Source of the DNA: Alphaproteobacteria bacterium
Lineage (GTDB): Bacteria > Pseudomonadota > Alphaproteobacteria > RF32 > CAG-239
Assembly (NCBI GenBank): GCA_017964705.1
Contig: JAGCRL010000201.1
Coordinates: 1-5,613, forward strand
Length of the DNA: 5,613 nt
Direction: 5' to 3'
Both the position numbers and the translations under genes were made by a program. Shown piece after piece: positions 4,580-5,613 of the stretch. The notes beneath the pieces were generated by a model. The model did no database searches. It saw only the letters and a list, made by a program, of their open reading frames with translations, and had not been told where the DNA came from. Within the stretch, counting starts at the first letter, position 1. Each line of letters begins with the position of its first letter.

Positions 4580-4619
4580 AGGTATAGATAGGTATGTGTA
4601 GGTGTAGATAGGTATTTTT
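4580..4619 (+). repeat. Four 10-base iterons (AGGTnTnnnT)
   Basis: AGGTATAGAT, AGGTATGTGT, AGGTGTAGAT and AGGTATTTTT follow one another with no gap at 4580, 4590, 4600 and 4610. Units 1 and 3 are alike (one difference), and units 2 and 4 share AGGTAT, giving a 20-base higher-order step. A 10-base period places every copy on nearly the same face of the helix. The array lies between a terminator and the operon promoter, 42 bases from the -35 box, where an activator, a replication initiator or an excision factor could bind. Confidence 0.7.
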
Positions 4620-4636
4620 ATTTCGGCAGGTGTTAA

Positions 4637-4672
4637 AAAATGCTGCCATTTGGTTAAAAATGGTAGCATTTT
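4637..4672 (-). terminator. Intrinsic terminator of the beta-helix/HTH gene
   Basis: On the minus strand AAAATGCTACCATTT pairs with AAATGGCAGCATTTT over a 6-base loop, a 15-position stem with one C-A mismatch, followed by a T-run (TTTTTT counting the stem end). The stop codon of the large gene is 32 bases upstream. The plus-strand version has a G-U pair instead of the mismatch but a poorer tail. Confidence 0.8.
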
Positions 4673-4704
4673 GCATAAGAATCGGAAAATTTTGATTCGT
4701 TTTT

Positions 4705-5613
4705 TTAGATTTCTTTTTCTTTTTGGTGCATCTCTTTTTCCAGTTCCGCAACCTTCTTCATATCCTTGTTTTTATAGGCTTGTAGAAGCGGAACATAATA
4801 GCGGCTGTTCTTTCCTTCGCCGACATACGGAATGCGTTGTACGCCTAAAATCTTATCATCTTTGCGCATATCCAACAAAGAACTATACTTTACGCCCAAG
4901 AACAACGCTGCTTGTTTAATATTCAGCCATCCCGACTCAACCGCAATATCGTATTCGGTCTTATCTACTTTCTTGGCTTCAGTGTCTCCGTATTGTGTTT
5001 CATAATATTTGGCTTCTTTTTTATATCCGCTATCATTTAACGCTTTTACAAAGGACTTGAAGCCATCTTTAGTAACTTTGTTAGAGAATGGAGCGAAGCA
5101 AAGGTTCTTGAAAATAACATTTTTTCCAATTTTTGCTTCGTTGAAATTGACTTCCTTATAAAATGTTAAAAATTCAAAGACTGAATATTCGGGTATTGCA
5201 GCGTGATAGAAATTTACATCTCCCTTAAATATACAATTTCGTATTTCTAATTTCTCAAATTTATCTCTCACGTTACTACGATAATAGTCAGCCTTGAATG
5301 TGCTATTTTCATTAAATATACAATCAGTTATAATTAAAGTGTGGTCTTGGTCAAAACCTCCTCCAAGATGAAATTCGCTGTTAAAGGTGCAATTCCTTAT
5401 TTCTGCGTGGTGAAGTCCATCTGTGATAGGAATACAAAATTCTATGCAGTCTTCAAATACACAATCATACAATCCGATACCAAATGCAGGCACATCAATA
5501 ACAGTTCCACCGAAACGACAGTTAATAAAAATAGTGATTGCTATTCCAGAATTGCTTGTGACTGCAAAGATTTTATTTAAGGCTACTTCATCCATAAATT
5601 CAAAATCACGGAA
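4705..5613 (-). CDS. Pentapeptide-like beta-helix protein with C-terminal excisionase/MerR-like HTH (5' partial)
   Basis: The frame is open to the window edge: six codons (FRDFEF) precede the first visible Met at 5595, so the true start may lie outside. Numbering from that Met, residues 20-168 contain repeated [N/D]-C-x-F rungs (NCRF 25, DCVF 44, NCTF 68, DCIF 91, NCIF 120), as in right-handed beta-helices of the pentapeptide-repeat type. Residues 178-204 (GFKSFVKALNDSGYKKEAKYYETQ) resemble the helical segment that often follows such repeats. Residues 222-275 (GWLNIKQAALFLGVKYSSLL, then RIPYVGEGKNSRYYV) look like an excisionase/MerR-type winged helix-turn-helix, followed by a charged helix (276-296). 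It is probably a cytoplasmic DNA-binding protein whose beta-helix contacts a partner. Its own terminator is at 4637-4672. The pairing of these two parts is unusual in my knowledge. The domain assignments are by eye. Confidence 0.75.
   Translation of the reverse strand, partial: FRDFEFMDEVALNKIFAVTSNSGIAITIFINCRFGGTVIDVPAFGIGLYDCVFEDCIEFCIPITDGLHHAEIRNCTFNSEFHLGGGFDQDHTLIITDCIFNENSTFKADYYRSNVRDKFEKLEIRNCIFKGDVNFYHAAIPEYSVFEFLTFYKEVNFNEAKIGKNVIFKNLCFAPFSNKVTKDGFKSFVKALNDSGYKKEAKYYETQYGDTEAKKVDKTEYDIAVESGWLNIKQAALFLGVKYSSLLDMRKDDKILGVQRIPYVGEGKNSRYYVPLLQAYKNKDMKKVAELEKEMHQKEKEI

Noticed and set aside
4580..4619. Iterons considered as a CRISPR array
   Set aside because: The units are 10 bases long and adjoin without spacers; there are no cas genes nearby.
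4650..4919. Plus-strand 89-codon frame
   Set aside because: It starts within the terminator hairpin, has no ribosome site, and runs antisense to the end of the beta-helix/HTH gene, where the other strand encodes recognisable domains.

Overview
The window is AT-rich bacterial DNA that looks like the edge of an integrated genetic element. Shine-Dalgarno sites, sigma70-type promoters and a HipBA toxin-antitoxin pair fit a low-GC Gram-negative bacterium, plausibly an uncultured host-associated proteobacterium. No ribosomal RNA or housekeeping gene is present to fix the taxonomy, so this is only a weak inference.

Left part (1-905): the tail of a possible gene entering from the left edge, then a small membrane-anchored J-domain protein (182-697), both very AT-rich. 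A hairpin terminator facing the minus strand lies at 879-904. Directly next to it, at 911-926, is a 16-base fragment that matches what the 3' end of a bacterial tRNA-Gln should look like, read on the minus strand; the rest of the tRNA is missing. The simplest reading is an attachment-site remnant: sequence left of about 911 is the original chromosomal flank, and an element starts there and runs right, past the window edge.

Centre (927-2740): a 310-base non-coding stretch holds tandem TTGTGTCACA palindromes and three 20-base operators whose centres are exactly 50 bases apart. They lead into hipB (1237-1443) and hipA (1445-2674), a classic antitoxin-toxin operon with visible kinase residues. 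The operon ends in a bidirectional terminator (2712-2733) shared with a convergent minus-strand operon.

Right part (2737-5613, minus strand): one promoter (4508-4537) appears to drive four small genes in a row: a 35-residue peptide (4345-4452), then proteins of 136, 182 and 139 residues. I recognise none of them. All four have the same GAAAGGA ribosome binding site. The last gene is acidic and is flanked on both sides by nearly identical hairpins, like a cassette. Upstream of the promoter are four 10-base iterons (4580-4619) and the terminator (4637-4672) of a larger gene (4705 to the right edge). That gene encodes a repetitive, pentapeptide-like beta-helix joined to a C-terminal excisionase/MerR-like DNA-binding domain.

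Working hypothesis (inference): a tRNA-Gln-integrated element carries HipBA as a stabilising cargo module next to its end, plus an accessory operon of orphan genes that may be controlled through the iterons and a palindrome in the promoter spacer, possibly by the neighbouring beta-helix/HTH protein.
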